Positions 7,013 through 14,556 of a stretch of DNA of 17,255 nt are shown here, in pieces. The notes beneath the pieces are model-generated. The model ran no database searches. It was not told where the DNA came from and was given only the letters and a program-made list of their open reading frames with translations. The stretch lies in contig SKUV01000122.1 of the NCBI GenBank assembly GCA_007129775.1, forward strand, positions 1 through 17,255. The letters run 5' to 3'. Every line of letters begins with the position of its first letter. Positions within the stretch are counted from its first letter, which is position 1. The position numbers and the translations under genes are program-made. The stretch is from Paracoccaceae bacterium. Lineage in GTDB: Bacteria; Pseudomonadota; Alphaproteobacteria; Rhodobacterales; Rhodobacteraceae.

Positions 7013-7030
7013 GGGGCGCAGGAATGCCGC

Positions 7031-7044
7031 GCGCGGATCCGCGC
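7031..7044 (+). repeat. perfect 14-base palindrome in the nuoI-nuoJ spacer
   Basis: GCGCGGATCCGCGC is exactly self-complementary and sits in the 52-base spacer between nuoI and nuoJ. As RNA it could form a five-pair stem with a GATC loop, just before the nuoJ ribosome-binding site AGGAAAGG (7051-7058). It may be a dyad protein site, an mRNA processing signal, or chance in GC-rich DNA; nothing in the sequence decides. Confidence 0.4.
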
Positions 7045-7064
7045 CGGGAAAGGAAAGGCCGAAG

Positions 7065-7679
7065 ATGGGTGTCGCCGAATATGCCTTTTACGCCTTCGCG
7101 ATCACGGTGGTGACGGCGGGCCTGCTGGTCGTCGTATCGCGCAACCCCGTGCATTCGGTGCTGTGGCTGATCCTTGCCTTCCTGTCGACGGCGGGGCTGT
7201 TCGTGCTTCTGGCGGCGGAGTTCGTGGCGATGCTGCTGATCATCGTCTATGTCGGCGCAATCGCGGTGCTGTTCCTGTTTGTCGTGATGATGCTGGATGT
7301 GGATTTCGCCGGGCTGAAGGCGGGAATGGCGCCCTATGTGCCGATTGCCGGGCTGATCGGCGTCGTGCTGCTGATGCAGCTGGGGCTTGCCTATGGGGCA
7401 TGGACCACGGCCGAGGGCGCCCCCGCCCTGCGTCAGGCGGTGATGCCCGATCTGGACGAGGTGCATAACACCAAGGCGCTGGGCCTGCTGCTTTATGACC
7501 AGTATTTCTATCTGTTCCAGATCGCCGGGCTGATCCTGCTGGTGGCGATGATCGGCGCCATCGTGCTGACCCTGCGCCAGCGCGAGGGTGTCAAGCGGCA
7601 GGATGTGCTGGCGCAGATGTCTCGCGACCCGGCCAAGGCGATGGAACTGAAGGACGTGAAGCCGGGGCAGGGCCTCTAG
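7065..7679 (+). CDS. nuoJ: NADH-quinone oxidoreductase subunit J
   Basis: This 204-residue membrane subunit (ND6 homologue) sits beside NuoH and NuoK where quinone chemistry is coupled to the pumping modules. Five hydrophobic segments are visible at about residues 5-25, 30-50, 54-77, 91-111 and 147-171. The third, AEFVAMLLIIVYVGAIAVLF (51-70), is the conserved helix with a pi-bulge in known structures and carries the family Tyr (Y62). NPVHSVLWLI precedes helix 2. I chose ATG 7065 because AGGAAAGG lies 6 bases upstream and it gives the family N-terminus; an in-frame ATG at 6867 is buried in nuoI. The hydrophilic C-terminal tail (about 172-204) ends without motifs. Confidence 0.96.
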   Translation: MGVAEYAFYAFAITVVTAGLLVVVSRNPVHSVLWLILAFLSTAGLFVLLAAEFVAMLLIIVYVGAIAVLFLFVVMMLDVDFAGLKAGMAPYVPIAGLIGVVLLMQLGLAYGAWTTAEGAPALRQAVMPDLDEVHNTKALGLLLYDQYFYLFQIAGLILLVAMIGAIVLTLRQREGVKRQDVLAQMSRDPAKAMELKDVKPGQGL

Positions 7680-7735
7680 GCCGTTCGGCAAGGACGACCC
7701 CGACGGGAATACCCGCGGGCAGCCGGTAAGGGAAC

Positions 7736-7741
7736 GAGGGA
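7736..7741 (+). promoter_or_regulatory. ribosome-binding site that decides the nuoK start
   Basis: GAGGGA at 7736-7741 directly abuts an ATG at 7742, too close for initiation, but is 6 bases from the in-frame ATG at 7748. This favours 7748. The preceding spacer (7680-7735) holds a small inverted repeat, CGGG at 7704-7707 and CCCG at 7712-7715, and no gene. Confidence 0.65.
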
Positions 7742-7747
7742 ATGGCG

Positions 7748-8053
7748 ATGATCGGAATAGAGCATTACCTGAGCGTGGCGGCGGCCTTGTTCGTCATCGG
7801 CGTTTTCGGCATTTTCCTGAACCGCAAGAACGTGATCGTCATCCTGATGTCGATCGAATTGATGCTGCTGTCGGTGAACATCAATCTGGTCGCCTTTTCG
7901 GCGATGCTGGGCGATCTGGCGGGGCAGGTCTTTACCATGTTCATCCTGACCGTGGCCGCCGCCGAGGCCGCCATCGGCCTTGCAATTCTGGTCTGCTTCT
8001 TCCGGAACCGCGGCACGATCGACGTCGAAGACGTCAATGTAATGAAAGGCTGA
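7748..8053 (+). CDS. nuoK: NADH-quinone oxidoreductase subunit K
   Basis: From ATG 7748 this is a 101-residue protein beginning MIGIEHYL, the length and N-terminus I know for alphaproteobacterial NuoK. An ATG at 7742 would add only Met-Ala and has no usable ribosome-binding spacing. It is the ND4L homologue, a three-helix membrane subunit in the proton path between NuoJ and NuoN. The two conserved membrane glutamates are present: E37 (LMSIELMLL) and E73 (VAAAEAAIGLAI). The loop NRKNVI (25-30) and the C-terminus FFRNRGTIDVEDVNVMKG are typical. The frame is complete, and nuoL follows 3 bases after its stop. Confidence 0.96.
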   Translation: MIGIEHYLSVAAALFVIGVFGIFLNRKNVIVILMSIELMLLSVNINLVAFSAMLGDLAGQVFTMFILTVAAAEAAIGLAILVCFFRNRGTIDVEDVNVMKG

Positions 8054-8056
8054 CCC

Positions 8057-10021
8057 ATGGCGCAGATCGTTCTCTTTGCGCCGCTGATCGGTGCGCTGAT
8101 CTGTGGCTTCGGCTGGCGGATCATCGGCGAGAAGGCGGGGATGGTGCTGGCGACGGGGCTTCTGTTCCTCGCCGCGCTTCTGTCTTGGGTGCTGTTTCTG
8201 GGTTTCGACGGCACGACCCAGCAAATCCCGATCCTGCGCTGGGTGGATTCCGGCAGCCTGAGCGTGGATTGGGCGATCCGGATGGACCGGATGACCGCGA
8301 TCATGCTGGTGGTGGTGACGACCGTCTCGGCGCTCGTGCATCTCTACAGCTTCGGCTACATGGCGCATGACGAGAACTGGCGCGAGGGCGAGCATTACAA
8401 GGCGCGCTTTTTCGCCTATCTGTCGTTCTTCACCTTCGCCATGCTGATGCTGGTGACGGCCGACAACCTGCTGCAACTCTTCTTCGGCTGGGAGGGCGTG
8501 GGCGTCGCCTCCTATCTGCTGATCGGATTCTATTATCGCAAGCCCTCGGCGAATGCCGCCGCGATCAAGGCTTTCGTGGTCAACCGGGTGGGCGATTTCG
8601 GCTTCCTTCTGGGGATCGCAACGATCTTCTTTCTGGTCGATTCCATCGAATTCGACGTCATCCTCGCCGCCGGGCCGGAACTGGCGGAGATGACGATCCG
8701 CTTTCTGTGGACCGACTGGAACGCGGCGAACCTGATCGCGTTCCTGCTGTTCATCGGGGCGATGGGCAAATCGGCGCAGCTTTTCCTGCACACATGGCTG
8801 CCCGACGCGATGGAGGGGCCGACGCCGGTGTCGGCGCTGATCCATGCCGCGACGATGGTCACCGCCGGGGTGTTTCTGGTCGCGCGGATGTCGCCGATCA
8901 TGGAATACGCCCCCGAGGCGATGCTGTTCGTCACCTATCTCGGTGCCTTCACCGCCTTTTTCGCGGCGACCGTGGGGCTGGTGCAGAACGACATCAAGCG
9001 CGTGATCGCCTATTCGACCTGTTCGCAACTGGGCTACATGTTCGTGGCTGCCGGCGTGGGCGTCTATTCGGTGGCGATGTTTCATCTGTTCACCCATGCC
9101 TTCTTCAAGGCGATGCTGTTTCTGGGCGCGGGCTCCGTGATCCACGGGATGCACCACGAACAGGACATGCGGAACTATGGCGGGCTGCGCCACAAGCTGC
9201 CCTATACCTTCTGGGCGATGCTGATCGGCACGCTGGCCATCACCGGCGTCGGCATACCGCTGACGCACATCGGCTTTGCCGGCTTCATCTCCAAGGATGC
9301 GGTGATCGAAAGCGCCTTTGCGGGCGGGCCGGATGTGGTGTTCTGGCTGCTGGTGGCCGGCGCGCTGATGACGTCTTTCTACAGTTGGCGCCTGATGTTC
9401 CTGACCTTCTGGGGCGAGCCGCGCGGCAACCGCAAGACCCATGAACACGCCCACGAAAGCCCGATGGTGATGCTGGTGCCGCTCGGTGTGCTGGCCGTCG
9501 GCTCGGTCTTTGCCGGCATGATCTGGTACGGGCCGTTCTTCGGCTCCATCGCGCAGGTCAACGAATGGTTCGCGGGCTCCATCCTGATGGCCGAGGGCAA
9601 CACCGTGCTCGACGATGCCCATTATGTGCCGAACTGGGTCAAGGTGTCGCCCTTCGTGGCGATGCTGGCAGGGCTGGCGCTTGCATATCAGATGTATATC
9701 CGGCGCCCCGACTGGCCCGCGAAACTGGCCGAGAACCAGCGCCCGCTGTATCTGTTCCTGCTCAACAAGTGGTATTTCGACGAAATCTACGATTTCCTCT
9801 TCGTGCGCCCGGCCAAGGCCTTGGGCCGCTTCCTGTGGAAACGCGGCGACGGCGCGACGATCGACGGTGCGATCAACGGGCTGGCGATGGGCGTCGTGCC
9901 CTTCCTGACCCGTCTCGCCGGGCGGGCGCAATCGGGGTTCCTCTATCATTACGCCTTTGCGATGGTGCTTGGCCTTCTGGCGCTGGTGACCTGGGTGGTG
10001 CTGTTCGGAGGCACGAACTGA
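8057..10021 (+). CDS. nuoL: NADH-quinone oxidoreductase subunit L (distal antiporter-like pump)
   Basis: This 654-residue protein is the largest membrane-arm subunit (ND5 homologue), an Mrp-antiporter-like proton pump with a long lateral helix at its C-terminus. Key charged residues are present: E146 in FFGWEGVGVASYLLIG (143-158), K238 in GAMGKSAQLFLHTWLPDAMEG (234-254), H347 and K351 (THAFFKAMLF), and K413 in GFAGFISKDAVIE (406-418). LNKWYFDEIYDFLFVRPAKALG begins the C-terminal section that leads to the transverse helix. A hydrophilic loop with HEHAHE-like residues (around 460-470) is short; Paracoccus NuoL, as I recall, carries a longer charged insert downstream. It starts 3 bases after nuoK and ends 1 base before nuoM, so translation is tightly linked. 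Confidence 0.98.
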   Translation: MAQIVLFAPLIGALICGFGWRIIGEKAGMVLATGLLFLAALLSWVLFLGFDGTTQQIPILRWVDSGSLSVDWAIRMDRMTAIMLVVVTTVSALVHLYSFGYMAHDENWREGEHYKARFFAYLSFFTFAMLMLVTADNLLQLFFGWEGVGVASYLLIGFYYRKPSANAAAIKAFVVNRVGDFGFLLGIATIFFLVDSIEFDVILAAGPELAEMTIRFLWTDWNAANLIAFLLFIGAMGKSAQLFLHTWLPDAMEGPTPVSALIHAATMVTAGVFLVARMSPIMEYAPEAMLFVTYLGAFTAFFAATVGLVQNDIKRVIAYSTCSQLGYMFVAAGVGVYSVAMFHLFTHAFFKAMLFLGAGSVIHGMHHEQDMRNYGGLRHKLPYTFWAMLIGTLAITGVGIPLTHIGFAGFISKDAVIESAFAGGPDVVFWLLVAGALMTSFYSWRLMFLTFWGEPRGNRKTHEHAHESPMVMLVPLGVLAVGSVFAGMIWYGPFFGSIAQVNEWFAGSILMAEGNTVLDDAHYVPNWVKVSPFVAMLAGLALAYQMYIRRPDWPAKLAENQRPLYLFLLNKWYFDEIYDFLFVRPAKALGRFLWKRGDGATIDGAINGLAMGVVPFLTRLAGRAQSGFLYHYAFAMVLGLLALVTWVVLFGGTN

Positions 10022-10022
10022 G

Positions 10023-11564
10023 ATGTCGAACCTTCTGTCCATCATCACCTTCACGCCGCTGATCGCTGCGGTCATCCTCGCCATCTTCCTGCGCGGCGAT
10101 GACGAGGATGCCCAGCGCAACGCCAAATGGCTCGCGCTGATCGCGACTTCGGCCACCTTCCTGATCTCGCTGCTGCTGCTTTTCGGTTTCGATCCGCGCG
10201 ACACCGGCTTTCAGTTCGTCGAGGAGCGGGAGTGGATCCTCGGGCTGACCTACAAGCTCGGGGTGGACGGCATCTCGATCCTGTTCGTGATGCTGACGAC
10301 CTTCCTGATGCCGATCACCATCGCCGCCTGCTGGAACGTCACCACCCGCGTCAAGGAATACATGATCGCCTTTCTGGTGCTGGAAACGCTTATGATCGGC
10401 GTTTTCGTGGCGCTCGATCTGGTGCTGTTCTACCTGTTCTTCGAGGCCGGGTTGATCCCGATGTTCCTGATCATCGGCATCTGGGGCGGAAAGGACCGCA
10501 TCTATGCGGCCTTCAAGTTCTTCCTCTATACCTTCCTCGGATCGGTCCTGATGCTGGTGGCGATGATCGCCATGTTCGTGGATGCCGGCACCACCGACAT
10601 TCCCACGCTTCTGCGCCACGAATTCAGCGCCGGCACGATCAGCATCATGGGCTGGCAGATCGTGGGGGGCATGCAGACGCTGCTGTGGCTGGCGTTCTTC
10701 GCCTCTTTCGCGGTCAAGATGCCCATGTGGCCGGTTCATACATGGCTGCCCGATGCCCATGTGCAGGCGCCCACCGCCGGGTCTGTGGTGCTGGCGGCGG
10801 TGCTGTTGAAGATGGGCGGCTACGGTTTCCTGCGGTTCTCGCTGCCGATGTTCCCGGTGGCCTCCGACCTGCTGGCGCCGCTGGTGCTGTGGATGTCGGC
10901 CATCGCCATCGTCTACACCAGCCTCGTGGCGCTGATGCAGGAGGACATGAAAAAGCTCATCGCCTACAGTTCCGTGGCGCATATGGGCTTTGTCACCATG
11001 GGCATTTTCGCCGCGAACCAGCAGGGCATCGACGGCGCGATTTTCCAGATGATCAGCCACGGCTTCATCTCGGGCGCGCTCTTTCTCTGCGTCGGCGTGA
11101 TCTATGACCGGATGCACACCCGCGATATCGACGCCTATGGCGGGCTGGTGAACCGGATGCCCGTCTATGCGATGATGTTCATGCTGTTCACGATGGCCAA
11201 TGTTGGCCTGCCGGGCACCAGCGGCTTCGTGGGCGAATTCCTGACGATCATGGGTGTCTTTCAGGTCAACACATGGATCGCCTTTGTGGCGGCGACCGGC
11301 GTCATCCTGTCGGCGGCTTATGCGCTGTGGCTCTATCGCCGGGTGGTGTTCGGTGACCTGATCAAGGAAAGCCTGAAGACGATCACCGACATGGACCGCC
11401 GCGAAAAGGCGATTTTCGCGCCGCTGGTCGTGATGACCCTTCTGCTCGGTGTCTATCCGGCGCTGGTGACCGATATCATCGGCCCGTCGGTGGCGGCGCT
11501 GGTGGCAGACTACGAAACCGCCCTGGCGGGCTTCGAGGCCGCCACAAGGCTGGCACAGAACTGA
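10023..11564 (+). CDS. nuoM: NADH-quinone oxidoreductase subunit M (antiporter-like pump)
   Basis: This 513-residue ND4 homologue is the middle antiporter-like proton-pumping subunit. The conserved triad is visible: E141 in YLFFEAGLIPMFLIIGIWGG (137-156), K232 in FAVKMPMWPVHTWLPDAHVQ (229-248) and K263 in VLLKMGGYG (260-268). Another signature is YSSVAHMGFVTMGIF, and the lower helices contain MISHGFISGALFL with a conserved His. The length matches the family (about 500-515). ATG 10023 follows the nuoL TGA after a single base, so reinitiation or coupling is likely. The reading frame is intact with no unusual residues. Confidence 0.98.
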   Translation: MSNLLSIITFTPLIAAVILAIFLRGDDEDAQRNAKWLALIATSATFLISLLLLFGFDPRDTGFQFVEEREWILGLTYKLGVDGISILFVMLTTFLMPITIAACWNVTTRVKEYMIAFLVLETLMIGVFVALDLVLFYLFFEAGLIPMFLIIGIWGGKDRIYAAFKFFLYTFLGSVLMLVAMIAMFVDAGTTDIPTLLRHEFSAGTISIMGWQIVGGMQTLLWLAFFASFAVKMPMWPVHTWLPDAHVQAPTAGSVVLAAVLLKMGGYGFLRFSLPMFPVASDLLAPLVLWMSAIAIVYTSLVALMQEDMKKLIAYSSVAHMGFVTMGIFAANQQGIDGAIFQMISHGFISGALFLCVGVIYDRMHTRDIDAYGGLVNRMPVYAMMFMLFTMANVGLPGTSGFVGEFLTIMGVFQVNTWIAFVAATGVILSAAYALWLYRRVVFGDLIKESLKTITDMDRREKAIFAPLVVMTLLLGVYPALVTDIIGPSVAALVADYETALAGFEAATRLAQN

Positions 11565-11574
11565 GGATGCCGCG

Positions 11575-13014
11575 ATGATCTTCGCCGATCTCTCCACTGC
11601 CCTGCCGGAAATCCTGCTGGCCGCCTATGCGCTTCTGGCGCTGATGTTCGGGGCCTTCGGGGGCAAGGACCGCACCGCGCCGACGCTGTTCTGGGCGACG
11701 GCGGGGCTGTTTCTGATCCTCGCAATCTGGATTGCGGCCTCGCCCGCGGAGACGCGCACCGCCTTCAACGGCATGTTCGTCAACGATGCCTTCGCCCGCT
11801 TCGCCAAGGTGCTGGTGCTGGTGGCGGCGGCCTTCGTGTTGTTGATGGGGCAATCCTTCATCAGCCGGCACGGGTTCATGCGCTTCGAATACCCGGTGCT
11901 GATCGCGCTGGCGGTTCTGGGCATGATGCTGATGGTATCGGCCAGCGATCTGATCGCGCTTTACATGGGGCTCGAACTGCAGTCGCTCGCGCTTTATGTG
12001 ATTGCCGCGATGCGCCGCGACAGCCTGCGCTCTACCGAGGCGGGGCTGAAATACTTCATCCTCGGCGCGCTGGCCTCGGGCCTTCTGCTCTACGGCGCCT
12101 CGCTCACCTATGGCTTTGCCGGGACCACGAGCTTTGCCGGGATCACCGAAGCCATCGGCGAGGGCGATATCCCGCTGGGTCTGCTGTTCGGGCTGGTTTT
12201 CCTCTTGGCGGGGCTCGCGTTCAAGATCTCGGCCGTGCCCTTCCACATGTGGACGCCCGATGTCTACGAGGGCGCGCCGACCCCGGTGACGGCTTTCTTC
12301 GCCACCGCGCCCAAGGTCGCGGCGATGGCGCTGCTGGCGCGGTTGGTGCATGATGCCTTCGGCAACGTTACGGGGGATTGGGGGCAGATCGTGGCGTTTC
12401 TGGCCGTGGCCTCGATGTTTCTGGGCTCGGTCGCCGCCATCGGCCAGCGCGACATCAAGCGGCTGATGGCCTATTCCTCCATTGCGCATATGGGCTATGC
12501 GCTGGTGGGTCTGTCGGCCGGCACGGCCGAGGGCGTGCAGGCGATGCTGATCTACATGGCGATCTATGTGACCATGAATATCGGCGTCTTCGCCTTTATC
12601 CTGTCGATGAGCCGCGACGGCCGCCCGGTGACCGAGATCGATTCGCTCAACCTCTACGCCCGGCGCGAACCCGGGCGCGGGCTGGCGCTGATGGTGCTGA
12701 TGATCAGCCTTGCGGGGGTGCCGCCCTTCCTCGGGTTCTGGGCGAAATACGCGGTGCTGGTGGCGGCGGTTCAGGCGGGGATGGTGTGGCTTGCCATCGC
12801 GGCCGTGATCGCGTCGGTGATCGGGCTCTATTACTATCTGCGCATCGTCTATCTGATGTATTTCGGACAGGATCGTGCGCCCCTCGACAGCGCGATGCCG
12901 ATGCTGCAATCGGGCCTGCTGATGGTATCAGCGGCGATCATGGTTCTGGGCGTGGTGAACCTTTTCGGCGTCGAGGGCTTCGCGGCGCTTGCGGCCGATT
13001 CCCTTGTCCGCTGA
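11575..13014 (+). CDS. nuoN: NADH-quinone oxidoreductase subunit N (antiporter-like pump)
   Basis: This 479-residue ND2 homologue is the antiporter-like subunit next to NuoK and the last structural gene of the cluster. Conserved charged residues include E134 (GLELQSLALYVIAA, 132-145), K159 (AGLKYFILGALASG), K217 (LAFKISAVPFHMWTPDVYEG, 214-233) and K247 (FFATAPKVAAMALLAR). YSSIAHMGYAL is the matching signature to that in NuoM. ATG 11575 lies 10 bases after the nuoM stop, with a weak GAGG upstream (11563-11566). Its 3' end overlaps the birA start on the same strand, so the operon does not stop at the end of complex I. Confidence 0.98.
   Translation: MIFADLSTALPEILLAAYALLALMFGAFGGKDRTAPTLFWATAGLFLILAIWIAASPAETRTAFNGMFVNDAFARFAKVLVLVAAAFVLLMGQSFISRHGFMRFEYPVLIALAVLGMMLMVSASDLIALYMGLELQSLALYVIAAMRRDSLRSTEAGLKYFILGALASGLLLYGASLTYGFAGTTSFAGITEAIGEGDIPLGLLFGLVFLLAGLAFKISAVPFHMWTPDVYEGAPTPVTAFFATAPKVAAMALLARLVHDAFGNVTGDWGQIVAFLAVASMFLGSVAAIGQRDIKRLMAYSSIAHMGYALVGLSAGTAEGVQAMLIYMAIYVTMNIGVFAFILSMSRDGRPVTEIDSLNLYARREPGRGLALMVLMISLAGVPPFLGFWAKYAVLVAAVQAGMVWLAIAAVIASVIGLYYYLRIVYLMYFGQDRAPLDSAMPMLQSGLLMVSAAIMVLGVVNLFGVEGFAALAADSLVR
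12973..12977 (+). promoter_or_regulatory. candidate ribosome-binding site for birA inside nuoN
   Basis: GAGGG at 12973-12977 lies 11 bases before the TTG codon at 12989. No comparable site precedes the alternative TTG at 13004. This favours the upstream TTG, but the spacing is long and the start remains uncertain. Confidence 0.4.
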
Positions 13015-13771
13015 TCCATCGTTCGACGATCCGGACTGGCCGCGCGGCCATGACCGCATCATCCTGCCCGAGGTGGACAGCACCAATGCCGAAGCCGCCC
13101 GCAGGGCGGCGACACTGCACGCGCCCACATGGATCATGGCCATCCGCCAGACCTCCGGCCGGGGGCGGCGCGGCCGGGTCTGGCACGATCCGGGCGGGAA
13201 TTTCGCTGCCACGCTGGTGATGCACCCGCCGGAGCCTGCAGGCGATGTGGCGCTGCGCTCCTTCGTGGCGGCGCTGGCGCTGCACGACGCGCTGACGGCG
13301 CTGACCGGGCGGCCCGAGGCGTTGTCGCTGAAATGGCCCAACGATGTGCTGCTGAACGGCGCCAAACTGGCGGGCATCCTGCTTGAAAGCGTGGGCGAGG
13401 GGCGCGGCGTGCGGTATCTGGCCATCGGCATCGGCGTGAACCTGCGCAACGCCCCGCCCGCCGAGCCGGGCGCCCTGCGTCCGGCCAGCCTGTCGCAGGA
13501 TCTGGGCCTGACCATCGCGCCGCAGGAACTGCTGACCCACCTTGCCGCGGCCTATGCCGGGCGCGAGGCGCAGTTGCAGGCGGGCGGCTTCGCGCCGATC
13601 CGTGCCTCTTGGCTGGTCCGTGCGGCCTATCTCGGCGCGCCCCTGACCGCCCGCGCCGGCGGCACCGAGACCCGGGGCATCTTCGAGACGATCGACGCGA
13701 CCGGCGCACTTGTTCTGAACACGCCCGACGGCCCGCGCCGTATCGCCGCGGCGGATGTGTTCTTTTCCTGA
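12989..13771 (+). CDS. birA: biotin--[acetyl-CoA-carboxylase] ligase, catalytic-only form
   Basis: From TTG 12989 the protein has 260 residues; TTG 13004 (255 residues) is the alternative, and no ATG fits. It activates biotin with ATP and attaches it to a lysine of carboxylase carrier domains. Motifs are EVDSTNAEA (28-36), the biotin/ATP loop SGRGRRGRVWHDPGGN (56-71), LKWPNDVLLN (114-123) and KLAGILLE (126-133) with the expected ligand-binding Lys126. There is no N-terminal winged-helix domain, so it is probably an enzyme only and not a repressor as in E. coli. A small BirA-type C-terminal domain follows. The gene overlaps nuoN by 26 bases. A birA homologue at the end of the Paracoccus complex I cluster is established, which supports the context. 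Confidence 0.94.
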   Translation: MRPIPLSADPSFDDPDWPRGHDRIILPEVDSTNAEAARRAATLHAPTWIMAIRQTSGRGRRGRVWHDPGGNFAATLVMHPPEPAGDVALRSFVAALALHDALTALTGRPEALSLKWPNDVLLNGAKLAGILLESVGEGRGVRYLAIGIGVNLRNAPPAEPGALRPASLSQDLGLTIAPQELLTHLAAAYAGREAQLQAGGFAPIRASWLVRAAYLGAPLTARAGGTETRGIFETIDATGALVLNTPDGPRRIAAADVFFS

Positions 13772-13782
13772 AGGGGGCGGCC

Positions 13783-14556
13783 ATGCTTCTGTGCATCGAC
13801 TGCGGCAACACCAATACCGTCTTTTCGATCTGGGACGGATCGCGCTTCATCGCCACATGGCGCACCGCGACCGAGCACCAGCGCACCGCCGATCAATACC
13901 ACGTCTGGTTGTCCACGCTGATGGCATTGCAAAAGCTGGAGGTGACGATCACCGAGGTGATCATCTCTTCCACCGTGCCGCGGGTCGTGTTCAACCTGCG
14001 CGTCCTGTGCAACCGCTATTTCGATTGCCGGCCGCTGGTGGTGGGCAAGCCCGAATGCCGCCTGCCGGTGCCCGTGCGCGTCGATCCCGGCACGCAGGTC
14101 GGCCCGGACCGGCTGGTCAATACCGTGGCCGGGCACGCCTTTTACGGGGGCGACCTGATCGTGGTGGATTTCGGCACTGCGACGACCTTTGATGTGGTGG
14201 ATCACGACGGCGCCTATATCGGCGGGGTCATCGCGCCCGGCGTCAACCTTTCGGTGGAGGCCCTGCACATGGCCGCGGCGGCGCTGCCGCATGTGGACAT
14301 CACGCGCCCCGATCAGGTAATCGGAAAGAATACCGTCGCCTGTATGCAGGCGGGCATCTTCTGGGGCTATATCGGGCTGGTTCAGGGCATCTGCACCCGC
14401 ATCAGGGCCGAACACGGCCGCCCCATGCGCATCATCGGAACCGGCGGCCTCGCCCCGCTTTTCGCAACCGGCGAGACATTGTTTGACGAAATCGAAACCG
14501 ACCTGACCATGCACGGCCTCAGGATCATCAGCGACTTCAACAAGGAAACGGAATGA
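13783..14556 (+). CDS. coaX: type III pantothenate kinase
   Basis: This 257-residue enzyme phosphorylates pantothenate, the first step of coenzyme A synthesis. Type III kinases use a hexokinase-like ASKHA fold. The P-loop-like start IDCGNTNT (5-12) carries catalytic Asp6, GPDRLVN (107-113) holds the second conserved Asp109, and DFGTATTFDVV (129-139) is the other nucleotide-binding strand. IGGVIAPG (146-153) and GTGGLAPLF near the C-terminus complete the family pattern. ATG 13783 has AAGGGGG at 13771-13777 and gives the family N-terminus; longer in-frame versions would run back into birA. Its last codons overlap rnj by four bases (ATGA), showing translational coupling. Confidence 0.96.
   Translation: MLLCIDCGNTNTVFSIWDGSRFIATWRTATEHQRTADQYHVWLSTLMALQKLEVTITEVIISSTVPRVVFNLRVLCNRYFDCRPLVVGKPECRLPVPVRVDPGTQVGPDRLVNTVAGHAFYGGDLIVVDFGTATTFDVVDHDGAYIGGVIAPGVNLSVEALHMAAAALPHVDITRPDQVIGKNTVACMQAGIFWGYIGLVQGICTRIRAEHGRPMRIIGTGGLAPLFATGETLFDEIETDLTMHGLRIISDFNKETE

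Noticed and set aside
7676..10204. Minus-strand open frame of 842 codons opposite nuoK and nuoL
   Set aside because: Same shadow effect; the translation is a His/Arg/Gln-rich low-complexity sequence and the plus strand encodes complete, motif-bearing NuoK and NuoL.
9873..12909. Two long overlapping minus-strand frames opposite nuoM and nuoN
   Set aside because: Composition typical of antisense shadows, no start context or domain, and real genes fully occupy the plus strand.
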